Source: Ectocarpus siliculosus
Taxonomy: Eukaryota > Sar > Phaeophyceae > Ectocarpales > Ectocarpaceae
Assembly: GCA_000310025.1 (NCBI GenBank)
Contig: FN649732.1
Coordinates: 213,596 to 263,228 of the forward strand
Reading direction: 5' to 3'
DNA: 49,633 nucleotides
Shown: one piece after another, positions 21,501-33,399 of the stretch
How the letters are laid out: each line of letters starts with the position of its first letter
How positions within the stretch are numbered: the first letter of the stretch is position 1
Notes under the pieces: generated by a model
Seen by the model: only the letters and a program-made list of their open reading frames with translations
Told to the model about the DNA's origin: nothing
Database searches by the model: none
Made by a program: the position numbers and the translations under genes

Positions 21501-24158
21501 ATGTTCCCCCCAATATTTGTCTCCGTTGTTGTTTCCGCAGTCCGGGTATTGTTCCAATGGATATCCTGATCTCACGGAAGTGTCGGGTGCGGGTATACAC
21601 CCGGGATTATATCCCCCGCTTGCTGCTGCACGTATCCTGCAGACCATGCCGCTTCGTGTCTCGGCATGAACCGCCATGAGTGTCCTAGCCGACCGGTGAC
21701 AGTCAACCAGAGGCAGGATGTTTACGTCCAATGCAACGACAGGCGAATTTGTCAGACCACGGCAGAAACAGACCACAGATCCCGCTCAATCGATACGCCT
21801 CCATCGTCTTGTGGTGTGTGTGTGTGTGTTGGTCCTCTGAACCCTCACCAGGACTTCGAGCTGCGGCTGTTTGCCCGAAGACACGCCTTCGCCGGCTACA
21901 CCCGGGTGGAACCTGTGGCATCCCCTTGGGTTGATGGGGCCAGCCTTCGCCGGGGCGGCGGAGAAGAGCAGGGAGCCAAAGAGCATGGGCGCCTGGAAGG
22001 GTCGGTGGCAACTCGTCATCACTGCATCGACTGGAACTATGTTGGAGAAGCGCGGCCGAGGCCCAACAAGTGGAGGGTGGAGATGGGGCCCGGAGGGGAT
22101 GTTTGGAAGGAGTGGGGGTTCGCTAAGGTGGCAGTCTCGCTCTTGTGGTTGCGGCGGTGGTTGCTCTTGATGGTGCTGTTCGTGCGTGTACAATGTCAGC
22201 CCCCCTTCACTCCGCTACTCCTGTAGTGCACAATGTTTCCCACTATTTTCCCCTTTTCGTTTGCAGTTTTTATTTTTAGAGATTTGCCATTCGAGGCTTA
22301 TACACAAGCATCAAGCCCTCCTCCCCATCGCATTGACGGCGTTGTGATGACAGCGTCCCCTTGTCATGCCTAATCCTTCCATCGCTGTTTCACATCCGGA
22401 CAGGTACTATAAAAATAATGGTTTGCTTGCTAGAGTCACCGTGTTGATCCTTGTTGTAGGCGTGAAACGCGAGACAAACCAAGCGATTTACTTGAGAGGA
22501 CCGTAAACAGATACCGGCGACACAACTCTCCATGTGCTCGACCTCTTGTTCTGTCGTTGTTCCCTTCTAGGACGCTTTTGATCAGCACGTGTACATGGAG
22601 AGGTGGGAGAGACTCCCGGGGGGTCGAGGGCCGTACTTCGCGCTTCGAAGACGCCCTTCGAGGTGACACAAGACAATCATGTAGAGACAGCAGGAACAGC
22701 GGGATGAATCGAGTAATGTAATGTTGTTTCGGTATGAGCACCACAGTGCCCACCTTGAAGCAGCAAGAGTCGTGTTTCACCAAGCTATCCCGCTTGCTCC
22801 TGGCCGCTCGGACGTCTCGAAACCGGAGGGCAAAAGGCGTGCTGACGCTTTTGAAGATTGTACATGTGTCAAGGGTAAGTACGTACATATAGGTGAAAGG
22901 TTTCCCAAACGTTCGAACCTGAAAATATCTCTTCGTCTGTCACTCATCATTTGGGTGCCGACGATCGAAGTTCAAGAATGAATACCAGCAGGGATTGGGT
23001 GTGGATATTCCGCGCTGTGCGGCAACTTGTTGTAGGTGCCGCTGCAGGCAAAGGTGGGTTCGTGGAACGTCTGTTTCCTTCCAGTTGAGCTGTTTTTTTC
23101 TTCCTCCTCCTGCCGGAACACGCTGACACGATGGGATGCTTGACGAGCAGAGTGGGAAGGCGCGATATTGTGGCAAGCATAGTGACAGCTACTTTGTCGA
23201 GGGACCCCTTGCAATGACCTGCGCCCAGCACTTAATGACTCCTCGAACCCCCACCACTTTTTGTCAGCGCTCCCGACGCTCTCCTCGTGGTGTGCGGGGA
23301 TCACTTCGGCCTTATTGTGGACCGGGATTCCGGTTTGATGGAGGCAGGGGGCAGCAGCCGCGGAGGCAAGGGCGGGTTGGTCGGTCGGGTGGACGACGCG
23401 ATCGCACGAGGGGATCGGCGGAGGGCACTCGAGCTTCTGTCGCTGGAGGCTTCGCATGGAAGGGTCAGTGCACAAAAAGGTATGGACGCTCTTTTGCTTT
23501 TTGTTCGGGGAAGTTTTTTTGTTGCTTGGGCGTCTGTGAGCATTTCCCAGTTTCCTGCCGAACTCAACCCTGGTTCCCCAATCGGAGTCTATCGGGGTGT
23601 ATCGTTTCCTCAAGGACAACTCCTCCAACCGATCGCCCGTAAACCTAACACCTTTCAACAGGCTCTGCCTATGGCAGTTGAAAAGGCTGGTTGGACATGA
23701 ACGAGGCGTGTCTACAGGAATAGTCATGGTCTTCCCAACCCGTTCCTAACCCCGCCAACCCAAATAATCAATTCCCATGTTCAGGACGTTTGCCTTGGAC
23801 GGTAAACTGCTCCCTCCACCCCTGGCTGGAGAACCGACGACCGTTCTTGGGATCGGTTCTCACGATCGCGCCGGACAGCCTGTCTGCCGACTGGGTGGGC
23901 GTGAAAAGCGCAGGAGGCAGCGATGATGGTGTTCCGAGGCACCTCGGGTGGAACGGAGCTCGGCTGGATGGCACCTGGGACGTAGTCGAGAGCACCATGT
24001 CGCTGCCACCGCCTTCGCGCTCACCATCTTCCAGAGGATTGCCGCACGTGGCGTTCAGGGCTTTGTTTGCGGAGTCTGGAGCAGAAGTTTTGATGGGAGG
24101 GGGAGAGACACCTCGAAAAGACGAAGGGGGCACCTGCTCTCTTCGAGCAAAGTTGTGA
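18566..24158 (+). CDS. Conserved protein of unknown function (LQTPSxFxDIRVP family)
   Basis: Seven exons join with consistent phase: 18566-18723, 19473-19575, 20503-20613, 21852-22127, 22571-22662, 23268-23479 and 23785-24158, giving 441 residues. Residues 1-45 are Ala/Asp-rich. Then come KWYRGPRF (53-60), FNLQTPSVFIDIRVP (93-107), LFARRHAFAGYT (130-141), HHCIDWNYVGEARPRP (180-195), DAFDQHVYMERWERL (217-231), LLVVCGDHFGLIVDR (252-266) and GRLPWTVNCS (318-327), ending near TWDVVESTM. I recall this order (a Trp-Tyr-Arg entry, LQTP/FxDxRxP, a 'FAG' block, then a Glu-Trp block and a 'VGDxF' block) in uncharacterised bacterial and fungal proteins. No reaction is known to me, and no signal peptide or membrane segment is visible. 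Intron 1326-type long repeats are absent here. The last exon could splice elsewhere after TWDVVEST, since its final 45 residues look less conserved. Splice joins are inferred by eye. Confidence 0.75.
20340..20400 (-). other. tRNA-like fragment with B box
   Basis: On the minus strand GGGGGTTCGAATCC matches a pol III B box, but the T stem does not pair beyond two bases and no cloverleaf closes. It lies in an intron of the 18566-24158 gene, next to a telomere-like CTAACCCTAACCCTAG at 20427. A SINE or pseudo-tRNA remnant is possible. Confidence 0.25.
20884..20926 (-). repeat. Dispersed hairpin repeat copy (reverse)
   Basis: CGACTGTGGTTACATCTCGA, then ACGGGTAGTCGTTCTGTG, matches the reverse complement of the 6411 copy. 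It is intronic. Confidence 0.55.
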
Positions 24159-26281
24159 GACGAAAACTGTACTTCCACAATTTACCGGACGCTTTGAGGC
24201 ACATCATCCGTGCTGTTGTAGGGGAAGAATTTGCTGGCGCGTCTCTTGTGTATGCAATTGCGGCATCGGAACTACAACAGTTGCTTGATTACCCTGTTTC
24301 TTCCGTAGTGAGTGGTATAATGCATGTCGAACCGGTCGCTCATACGGCAGCGGTCATGGTTGCGAACGGTTTGAGTACATCATTTATCACTGTACGATGC
24401 CACTGACAACGCTGGCCTGGCGGCCACAACGCGAACTCCACCAAGGCAACGGTAGCCGCACTTTGACGCCCTTAAGTGTACAAAATCATACGCTTCCGCA
24501 CTCGTACGCTCACGAGCACCTGATTGCTCATCTGCCTGCCTCTCATCGTGCAGCATGATACGACGGCACCGCGAGCACAATTGTTCCCTCACTACTTCTA
24601 CAAGCAAGGAAACGCCCCTTTTCGACGAAAGCCAATTCCCCCCGGACTGTCTACTTGCAGGTCTCAGTTGTAGGTAGTGCACCAAACAAGTCACCCACGC
24701 CCCCGGCCCGCATTAGTCCCTGGACGCTTCATTTACGTCGACAACGTCAAGGAACTCTTCCCTCACCTTCCTCTACACCGGGAACGTCTCTTTTTTTCGA
24801 AAAGGAGCGGGTAACAACACAGAAAGCCGGACTGACGGTGTTTGCGTAGAATCAGCAACACTCATGGCAAGCCTCGATCGGCCGGCGAGGTTGAGCATGC
24901 CGTCATTACACTGGTACCACGTCTCCCAGGAAAAACCGTGCACGGTTGCGCCACACCCTGTCAACACACCCTGTCAAGCCGCACAGTACAGTGGTACGAA
25001 AAACATCGCAAAGAAGTACTACGTATCGAGACTAGTCTAGACTAGACGGTCAACTTGTTTTTGCGGCAACATCGTTCCACGTCTTGAATGGAAAACCTGC
25101 ATGTGTCGAGATAAGCTATTAGTCTATATTAGCAGGAGTGTCGACGTGAAAAAAAAACATATAAACACCCACGTACACGCAGACAGCTAATAAGACCGAG
25201 CCAAGCCAGGTAAAACTAGGAGAAACATATTGAAGTATTTTGCCTGGTTTCTCATCAACATCTTCGCGTGTATCATGCCCCCGATCGATTTTCAATGCCA
25301 TACTGAAGATGACTGGACAACCAACCAAGTCACACGACAGACAAGCAGGCCCTTTCAACGACAACACGGCAATAACCACACTGTCCCTCACTTATCCGAG
25401 CAATCAAAGGCACAGCCGATGTTACGATGTGACAGGGAAGAGCTTTCGCAACCTGATCTCGAAGATACAGCAGTAGCCAACCAAAATGTACACACACAAC
25501 GGAGACGTGACAATTGCCCGATCGGAGCGACCAAGAACAGATCGAACAAACGCAGGTCGTCGAGTAGAAAAAGGAGTGACGCAACTAGTCGATCGACCTA
25601 CCTGAGCAAGCGACGCCGATCAACCGCCAAGCCAACACGTGCAATATTAATGCGGTAGGAGACGAATAGTTCGGGTATCGGACCGTGCATCGCTTCAAAC
25701 AACGAATGCTGTCCATCCGCCGAAATCAAGGTTACAAGTATATCCAAGGTCACAATCTCTGACCACAACGGTAGGAGTTTACCCACCGTCGTTCACACTA
25801 ACGACATGAAACTCGATGACCTTCAGGAACAGACTACAAATAAGCCCACGGACTAGCACCTCTGCGGGGGGCAAAAAATTACAAACAACCTATATATATC
25901 AGGTTGCCGCAAGCAGGGTATTGAACTCTAAATGCCAATTCTTTCAATACTGTCTAGAAATCGATCCGTGTGTAATATCCAATATAGAAAGGTAGCTGCA
26001 TCTCTTCACCTCGCGCTTGCCGCCATGGCAAACAAACGTGTACATATTGGAACTTGTCGGGGGCAATGTGAAGCGAATATCATACAATACCTCACCAACA
26101 ACCCGCGACTCTTACGTGGCAGAACGACCCAGGGGGGGCACGGTGTTTCGAGCAAGAGCCCGTATTCCCGCTCCTCCTCTTATGTACCTGGCTGACGTAC
26201 TTTTTTTGCCACTAAGATTGCCCACGCAAGGAAACCAACCTCTCACGGAGATCGGGTCAATGGACGCAAAGAGCGATGACG
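24159..26281. other. Intergenic junction of two convergent genes
   Basis: No gene is supported. The plus strand is G+T-rich to about 24,410 and then turns A+C-rich to about 26,240. This mirrors the downstream flanks of the plus-strand gene ending at 24158 and the minus-strand gene ending at 26282. Open frames here are short, with no partners. The most probable content is two 3' UTRs. Confidence 0.5.
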
Positions 26282-29127
26282 TCACTCCATAGGGCAGAGG
26301 TGGTTGAGCATAAGGGCGTTCCACTCCTCCACGACGCCGGTTTCGGACCAGTGTCTGCAGTCCAAAGGACCAGAAACTCCTCGGCCGTCAATCGCCGCTT
26401 CGGACTGGTTCATTGTGGACGGCTGCAAGCGAAACGCGAAGACCCACACGCGGCCAGAGAAGACGAACGTCAAAAAGACCCGTGGGCGGGAGGCGGCAGA
26501 AGCTTGTGCTTCTCCTCAATGCCGCGCTTTCATCGTGTTTTCTGTTTGTTATAAGCGTGCGGGTGGTGTCGGGAAACAGCACGCTCTGAACACCGTCGGG
26601 GGTTGGTTGCGCTTCCTTGGTTCAACCGTGTGAACGGAAAACGCTTGAAATACGTGTCGGCCTGTGGGTATGCTCACGTCTGCAACTGCCGCTGAAAACG
26701 CCGTGTCCAGTCGAAACTTTTTCTATTAAATAGTGTCGTCTAAGATCTTCGACCTCCTCCTAGAAACGGAAGAGAAATGCTACATGTAGTTTTGCCTGAG
26801 TGCAAATACCGCAAATACCGTGCATTTTTATGACGAGAGCATCGAAAAAACGAGTTTCTCTTGGTACGGCCTAAGACAATGAAAGGTGGTGTGACGATCG
26901 TCTTGCGTTCCCTCTCTTGTGACCGGGGTCTGTTCGTTTGGTGTGGCCTCATGCTGTTGAAATAGCGTTTGTTTGGATGTCGTGTGCGCCTACATACCGC
27001 TCACACTCACAGGTGCAAAATGGCACGTGTGATGGGCCGCTCCCCGTGGCATGGACATGTCGTAGATTCGCAGCAGCTTGATCCTATCCTCGAGCCCGTT
27101 GTCCCGCACGTAGTTCTCCACCCACTATGCAAGGCGGAAAACGTTTTTCCCAAGAAAAAACGGCGAAACAAGGCGGACTCGGAGTCATTCTGCAGCGACA
27201 ATGTCGCTGCCCGAAATAGCGGTAGACTGGTAGTTGCCGCGTAAGCTGTGGTTCCAATGGCCACCCCCGCCTCAGCATGTAGTAAAAGAATCAAACCGGG
27301 GTCACACAGACAGGGGGATTCTACGTGCGATGCATATTGTCTCGGGAACGGTTCAGTAGTCCGAACAGGTCGGAACAGGTCGCCCGGGTGCTGCTCTTTA
27401 TCGAGTGGTCGGTGAACAAACGCTTCAACAGCGATAACTTTCTTTTCCCTTCAGAAAGAGCGGTGGTGGTAGAAACCTACGTTGACTAGTGGTGTCGCCT
27501 TGGCTACGCCGCTACGAGACGCTGAAAAGAGGAAGGGGTGGGCTGGACTAGTGGCAGAAGTCGACCAATTAATTTCTGTCGTGTTCGACTTACGCGGTGG
27601 GACTCGAAACACAACCAACAGCAAGAGCAACAAAAAACCTCACCACATTTCGGTCGAAAACCTCGGGCGGAGTCCCAGTGCAGCTCGCTTTTCGGTCCTT
27701 CGACTCGAGACCGTCAAAAGCGTCGAAAGACCCATTCACGGCGGGGAAATGGGTCGGTGCAATCTCTCTGCGCAAAGGGAGAACAGAGATCGTGGTGAGG
27801 CTATGCTAATCGTTCGCGAGTATCGAATCAAGCAACACCGGCCTTGAGCAAGAAGGGGAAAACGAGGGGCGCAAATTTCAAATTTCAGCCTCGGCATCCG
27901 ACCTTCCTCTTTGGAGGCGTCTCGTTTTTCTTTTCTCTGCGGCGCTTCGCCTCTCTGGCGCTCCCTATCCCCCTCCCTCTCCCCGGAACGCTGGTGAAAC
28001 TACTCTGTGAAAGACAACAAAAAACGAGGCATGGGCCGAATCTCCCGAGACACACCGCCGGTTCAAGTATGTTTCGGTCAAAAATTACCTCCAAACGACG
28101 GTGGCCTTTTCGCCCAGAACCGCCATTTCGTCCAGGATGGGGAACACGTCCCTCTTGAAGCTGTCGTCCTCCTCGGGGAAGTCGTGGTAGTGCCCCCCGA
28201 AGTTCACCACGAAAATGTCCGACGCTCTCGTTTCGTTGAAATCGCTAACGGCTCTCGTCAACCTGGAACCGGGACATCGAGACACAAGCCGAGAGTGGTA
28301 CACGTCCCCAGCCGTGTGGAATATGCGGCTGAGATTGGTCGGCCCACGCACAGGTATGCTCGCGCGCAGGGACAACGTTTGTGCGGAATGTCCACCAGGA
28401 AATAACCAAAATAAAAGTCACGTGTCACTGGTCATGGTCCGATCGGACGACGCGGGGTCATGCACACGCTTTCGTCTCGACTTCGTTGCTTGCTTTAGAA
28501 AATTCACACACGGTCACAGAAAAATGACCCATTCGAGATGAATACCCAAATGAAATGGATGTGTTGGAGTCTTTACAGTGGGTGGGGAAGAAACCGGCTG
28601 GATTTCTTGGACTTTGGTTTTCTGGGCGGTTGGGGCGGGGACATCCAACACGGTGCAACAGCAAGGTTACCTCTCTCTCTCCTCACCAGTGTTCACCGCT
28701 GGGCTTCGAAAGCATTCGCATGTGCACCGAGATTTCACTTTCGTCGACGGCCTCGACTTCCTCCCTGTACCCCTCCGCTTCTGCCTCTTCCGCCGCCTCC
28801 TGCCCGTCTTCCCACTCTCGTGCTTGCATTTTCCTGCTGTGCTTGTTGCGGCTGTTGTCGCCTTCGGTGCTGACAGACTTGGTCGAGTCGGCTTTTGTGC
28901 CGCCCAGGGGCGGCCTTCGTTTGGCCGGTGACGTCGTAGAACGGGCCATGTTCTTTCGCGATTGCGTCGTTGCCTGGCAGCAAGCAGAGACGATCAGGCA
29001 GGAAGGAGGGTAGATGGAGAGGCGAGGGGAATGTGAAGGGTGGGGAGGGGGCGGACAGGTCCGAGAGAACGAGAGAGGGAAACGGGAGAAGGAAGATAGA
29101 TAGAAAGATACATAGAAGAGGAGAGAG

Positions 29128-29170
<43 letters not shown>

Positions 29171-30874
29171 AACAGAGAAAGGGAGAGAGAAAGAGAGAGA
29201 GGGGGGGGGAGGAAGACAGAGACAGCGAGACAGAGACAGAGATCATACCTTTGAAGATGAGCTGTCTGAAACGGCCAATATACCACATCACCAAGTTTAA
29301 TTTAGAAATTTCTCTCCGTCCCTTTCTGCGGGGGGTATCAAACCCTTCCGTGAGACCCCGCCAAGCGTATCCGCCTACTCGTGCGTCAATCGTCGTTCGT
29401 GTGCTATACATTGCTTGTTTAGGCCGTTGGCGGAACCGTGAGATAATAGCAGAGTATGATCTTCGTATTCCTGGTTTTGCAGAACGTTTTAGCGACGAAA
29501 TGGATCCCTAGAGCGTGCAGGCAAACGGGTTTGACAAGGAGTACAGAGTGACAGGAGATGGCACAAGAAACCAACGAGATGTGAAGCAATTGGTACAAGT
29601 ACAAATCAGAAGAAGCGAAAGGCGCCGACATGATTGATGGATTTCGGCCCAACGGCAGCTCTACTGCTACTGCAAGGAACGGCGGATCACGGTCAAGCCA
29701 TGGGGGGAAAATTCAAGAATAGAAACGAAACTCCTCCGCTATGGGCTTCCATGTCGAGCTTCCTGAGAGCCCTGCAATGTAACCATGACACTAACGTGAC
29801 CACGCACCGCACGCCGTTCTTGACATGCGCCAGCTGTTCACGCATCTAGTGACCAGCAGTCACAACTACAAGCGCCCCCCAGTCCCCTTAAATCCCCATC
29901 GTTTCACCATCCGAAGGGGGGGAAACCTCCGACTTCGTCGCCTAACCTACCTCTCCCGACGGCCCATCACCCGGCTGGCCTAATGTTGTAGGTCCTGGGA
30001 AGTCGCTCGTGGAATAGTCATAGCATCTCTCGACTCCTTTGATTGAAGGGTGCCAGCAATCAACCAGGGTATAGTACCTCTTCCCGTCCTCGGTAATTAC
30101 CTGTTCGGGAGCAGCGTAAAAACGAACAGGGATGGGGGGACGGACACGGCACAATGAGGAAACTACACCCGAGCGCCTCAACCGAAAGAATTAGACAAAA
30201 GCAGAGACATCTGCCCTTAGGTCCCCACGACGATTTTGCCCCTCAGCTGCACCTGTACCTTGGCATTTCGCGGGTTTCCCTTGGTCATCCAATCGGGATG
30301 CCAGCCCAGCATGCCCAGCAGAGAGTCTCCCTGCTGGTTTGACAGAGAGTCCCCCAGGAAAATCACTCGTCTCCCCTTCAAGCACTGGTTTCGGCAGTGT
30401 CAACACGAGGGAATTGCAAAAACAAGCCGGGAATGCCAAGGTGGGGAGGAGGGCAACGGTTAACTTTTGGTGGAAGCCCGAAAACAAAATTTACCCTCGG
30501 CAGGGAAGGGAGAGGGAGGAATTAATACTGACACAATCCCCTCACCTCATTGTTTTTGTTCTACAGGAAATACAGTACTTCCGGTGGAACAACGTCATAC
30601 ATGTTAAATGACGAAATGTGCTGGGTGGGCGCGGCAAACGACAGTGCCTCCAGGTATTCATGTTCCGGCAAGATACACCACCTGCACAGAAGTCGACGCT
30701 TTGTTCAGGCGTTGTAGAGAGTTTGCGTCCAAGCACGAGAGTACAAGCGGGGGAGAGTCGTCGCTCTTCCTCCGCGCATGCGCCAGGGAGTTCGGGGTTG
30801 GTCCTTGAAGACTGTGACCAACCTCCCCCCAGTGGACAAACCAGCCAGTGCCCGAAGCACAGTCCCGTTTCATC
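26282..30874 (-). CDS. GDSL/SGNH-type polysaccharide O-acyltransferase (PC-esterase family)
   Basis: Eight exons join in phase on the minus strand: 30874-30682, 30384-30259, 30100-29951, 28973-28687, 28328-28089, 27767-27644, 27124-27011 and 26422-26282 (stop). This gives 457 residues counted from the Met at 30873. Motifs in order are CASGTGWFVHW (5-15), LKGRRVIFLGDSLSNQQ (66-82, GDS nucleophile Ser77), DIFVVNFGGHYHDF (289-302), VVWREIAPTHFP (329-340), a Cys-rich segment HHTCHF (404-409) and PLDCRHW (430-436, Asp432 and His435), followed by EEWNALMLNHL. GDS plus a C-terminal DCxHW and 'WRExxPxHF' are hallmarks of the SGNH acyl-esterase family that includes plant trichome birefringence-like acetyltransferases, Cas1p and NXPE proteins. 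They act in the Golgi or secretory path on glycans. A substrate such as a wall polysaccharide is inference. Exon 28973-28687 adds about 95 hydrophilic, Glu-rich residues between the GDS and NFG blocks and is the least certain exon. A GA tract lies in the intron before it. Confidence 0.85.
28513..28575 (+). repeat. Dispersed hairpin repeat copy
   Basis: CACAGAAAAATGACCCATTC, GAGATGAATACCC and GGATGTGTTGGAGTCTTTAC match the 6411 copy, including its 3' end. It lies in an intron of the acyltransferase gene. Confidence 0.6.
29121..29250 (+). repeat. GA-rich microsatellite in intron
   Basis: A pure GA run of about 40 bases is flanked by degenerate GAGA and GACA repeats. On the coding (minus) strand it is a long CT tract upstream of the acceptor at 28974. 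Confidence 0.85.
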
Positions 30875-31065
30875 CTTAATTGTCAGCAATGAAACCGACA
30901 GGTCTTCATGCCTACCAACATCTAACACGAGATGCGAGAGTTGGTTTAGGTTGGGTGCGTACCACGGTTACGCGAATTTCAGAAGCCACCCAAATCAGGT
31001 GAGCCTCCTGCCAACAAAACGTTTCAAAAAACCATCTGTTTGCGAACATCAGGAACAAAGAGGCT

Positions 31066-31373
31066 CGCTCACCGAAACCACGTCAGGGGGGCCAGAAAAC
31101 CGCCTTGCCGTGCATGTGGAGTTGAACACATAGCTAGCTGCGAGGAAGGAGGCTGGCGAGAATGTTCATGTCGTCGGGGGGGGAAGCGGGGCCGCGAGAA
31201 GGGGCAGCAGGGAGGACGGGGAGGAATTGGTCGGAGATGGCATGAAGGAGTGTTTGTGGACCACCGCAGATTTGAAGGTGTAGCTGGCTCCTATCGAGTA
31301 AGTGTTCGGAATTTGGAAGTTGTACCAAGAACACGGCGCCGGTGTCGTGTTCGTCACAAACATGCGGGGACAT
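31066..31373 (-). CDS. Candidate N-terminal exons of the acyltransferase
   Basis: From 31373 a minus-strand frame encodes CPRMFVTNTTPAPCSWYNF, then IPNTYSIGASYTFKSAV. It joins in phase to the exon at 32075-31882 and carries an NTT sequon and aromatic, beta-strand-like spacing suited to a lumenal domain. A second short candidate near 31145-31066 encodes SYVFNSTCTARRFSGPPDVV before a GTGAGC donor, with another NST sequon. The donor of the first exon, and the phase into 30874, could not be resolved, so boundaries are approximate. Confidence 0.35.
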
Positions 31374-31599
31374 CTAACGGTGAGATAGATGCAGCAGCAA
31401 CAGGGTTCCACTGGAAGAGAACAGCCGACGGTTCAGAACGGACTTTCACACATCACCACCGAGAAGCCGGGACTAATTTACCAATGAAACTGCAACGGAT
31501 CAAATCCGCCAGTCGCCCAGTTGGACGACCGATCCATCTTTGTTCACGAAAGTATAACGGGCTGGAAAAAACTAAGGGTTTACTCGGTAGTTCTACCGT

Positions 31600-31760
31600 C
31601 GTGAAAATACCGCCGTTGGGCAGTACCGGTATACCGCCGGTGTTCCGCCGGTTTTTGTGTTTACTGCCTCGGCCAGATTCGTTGCCACCGAAAAACGAAA
31701 ATATCGCCTACAGTATCGAAAGAAAAATACCGCCGGATGTCCTTACCGCCGAAAACGTGT
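31600..31760. repeat. Cluster of TACCGCCG motifs
   Basis: TACCGCCG, TACCGGTATACCGCCGG and TTCCGCCGG recur at least six times within 160 bases, in an intron of the acyltransferase gene. The degenerate spacing suggests an old short tandem array. Confidence 0.5.
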
Positions 31761-31881
31761 CCGCCTACAAAAAGCGTAACAACCCTTGGAAAACGAAGTT
31801 TCGAGGAGAAACAAATTCTACGTCGTACCATTTCCCTTTCTTTCCACCTCTCACGCACCCTTTTCGTCCCTGCAGGTGTAC

Positions 31882-32075
31882 CGCCTTTCGTAGTCGTAGC
31901 GCATCCTCAGCGCCGGAGTCGTATCAGTCGCCGCCTTCCACGCGTCCTGCGGCGGCATGAGGCACTCTACCCATCCCGATGCCTTCCCGACGATGACTCC
32001 CAAGAACAAAATCACCGACGACGTCGCCACACGTGACGCAGCGAAAGAGGGAGACGCCGGACGCTCGCCAGGAGC
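31882..32075 (-). CDS. Probable membrane-anchor exon of the acyltransferase
   Basis: Exon 32075-31882 follows a good acceptor (pyrimidine tract, then AAACAG) and ends at a GTACAC donor. It encodes APGERPASPSF, then the hydrophobic stretch SSVILFLGVIVGKASG, then CLMPPQDAWKAATDTTPAL. A single hydrophobic segment near the N-terminus fits the type II signal anchor usual for Golgi glycan acyltransferases. An upstream frame ending at 32218 (TRPQRLSQ, donor GTCAGA) would join in phase, but no start ATG was found. Assignment to the gene ending at 26282 is inference from strand, phase and spacing. Confidence 0.45.
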
Positions 32076-33399
32076 CTGTTTCAAGTGCAATAGCGAGGGG
32101 TGAGGAGAGTTAGCGAAACCGACATGAGAGGAGGAGAAAGTGACGGTCGAAGCAGCCCGATATATTTTGGGCGCGTGCGTGTCTTTCCTTTTGATAGCAT
32201 CGCCTTCAAATTTTCTGACCTGTGAGAGACGCTGCGGCCTAGTATAGAACAGAAAGGCGGGAAATATTTCCAGCCCTTGAGCTCCACACACAGGGGGGGC
32301 GCTGGAGAGAAGGTGGTGTGTGCTTGTGCCTAAGCCGCATAGACCGCTCCAGCCGGTCAACCAACAACACACACGACGAAAACACCGGAGTGCTTTCACG
32401 CTCGCGATGTCTGTCTCCCGACAAGGACCCCGCGTTTGTGCGTGATCTGAATTATGGTCTCTGCTTCGTCTTCTGTTTCGTGTTCATGTCGCGTTGGGAC
32501 GGCAGCATCACCGATGATGGGTATCAAGTCCATTGCACGGGTTTTCTCGGTAGTCCTTTCAAACTGGCGGGTGTCTCATCGGCTCGTGCTGACAAGGCGT
32601 GCAAAGCACCTCGGGGAGAGAAGGAAAAGCCTCGGCAGCGTGTTGGTCACTGACAACAGCTATTCCTGCACTCGCCCGTCAAAACGGAGCCCGACACCTA
32701 CATCACGCTACCAAAGTTTCATTGCATGTAAAATGACGAGGAGTTTCCTCTCCACTTTTGAAGCATCGTGCATATTTCACGTACTCATCCCAAGAAGGTT
32801 GCTTATGGCGGTCTGTGTACGGTTACTGTGTTTCACACAGGGCTCAGCCCATGTGCTCTGCTACAGCGCCTGTTTGGAGTTGGCCGCAGTAAGGACAAGA
32901 GAGGTTGTTGGTGGTGGAGGTCTTCTTCAGGTTGGGGTCGAATCACAGTGTATCAAGAGAGGATGGGACGGCGATATTCGTTTGACGAATGCAAGCAGAC
33001 CTGATCACCTCACTCAATCATCACGCAAAACGAAACACCGCCAAAGCAAGAACTATTTTTGAAGAAAAGACAAAGTTCAGGGTGCAGCACGAGATTGCAC
33101 CATGTTCTATGATATGTATACCGTGGGGTGTGGTCCATCATGAGATTGTCCTGAAGATCTCATGCAGCACCGATGACGTTTCATAAAGTTCGATGAACTT
33201 CGACTTAAATAACAGTTTTTGGGCTGAGGAAAAGGGTTGTGCAGCAAGACTGCGATGGGCGAGGAGTGGGGATAAATGATTTGTAGAGTCTTTTTTCATA
33301 TGCCCATAACAACGCAAAAAACGATAGCTATACCTTGTACACGACCGTGCTAGAGAAACCGTGGTACCACACGGTACATAGATATATAGACTACGGTAA

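Noticed and set aside
32454-33062. A 202-codon plus-strand frame upstream of the acyltransferase
   Set aside because: No domain, mixed composition and no splice partners. The region is more likely promoter or upstream intron of the minus-strand gene.
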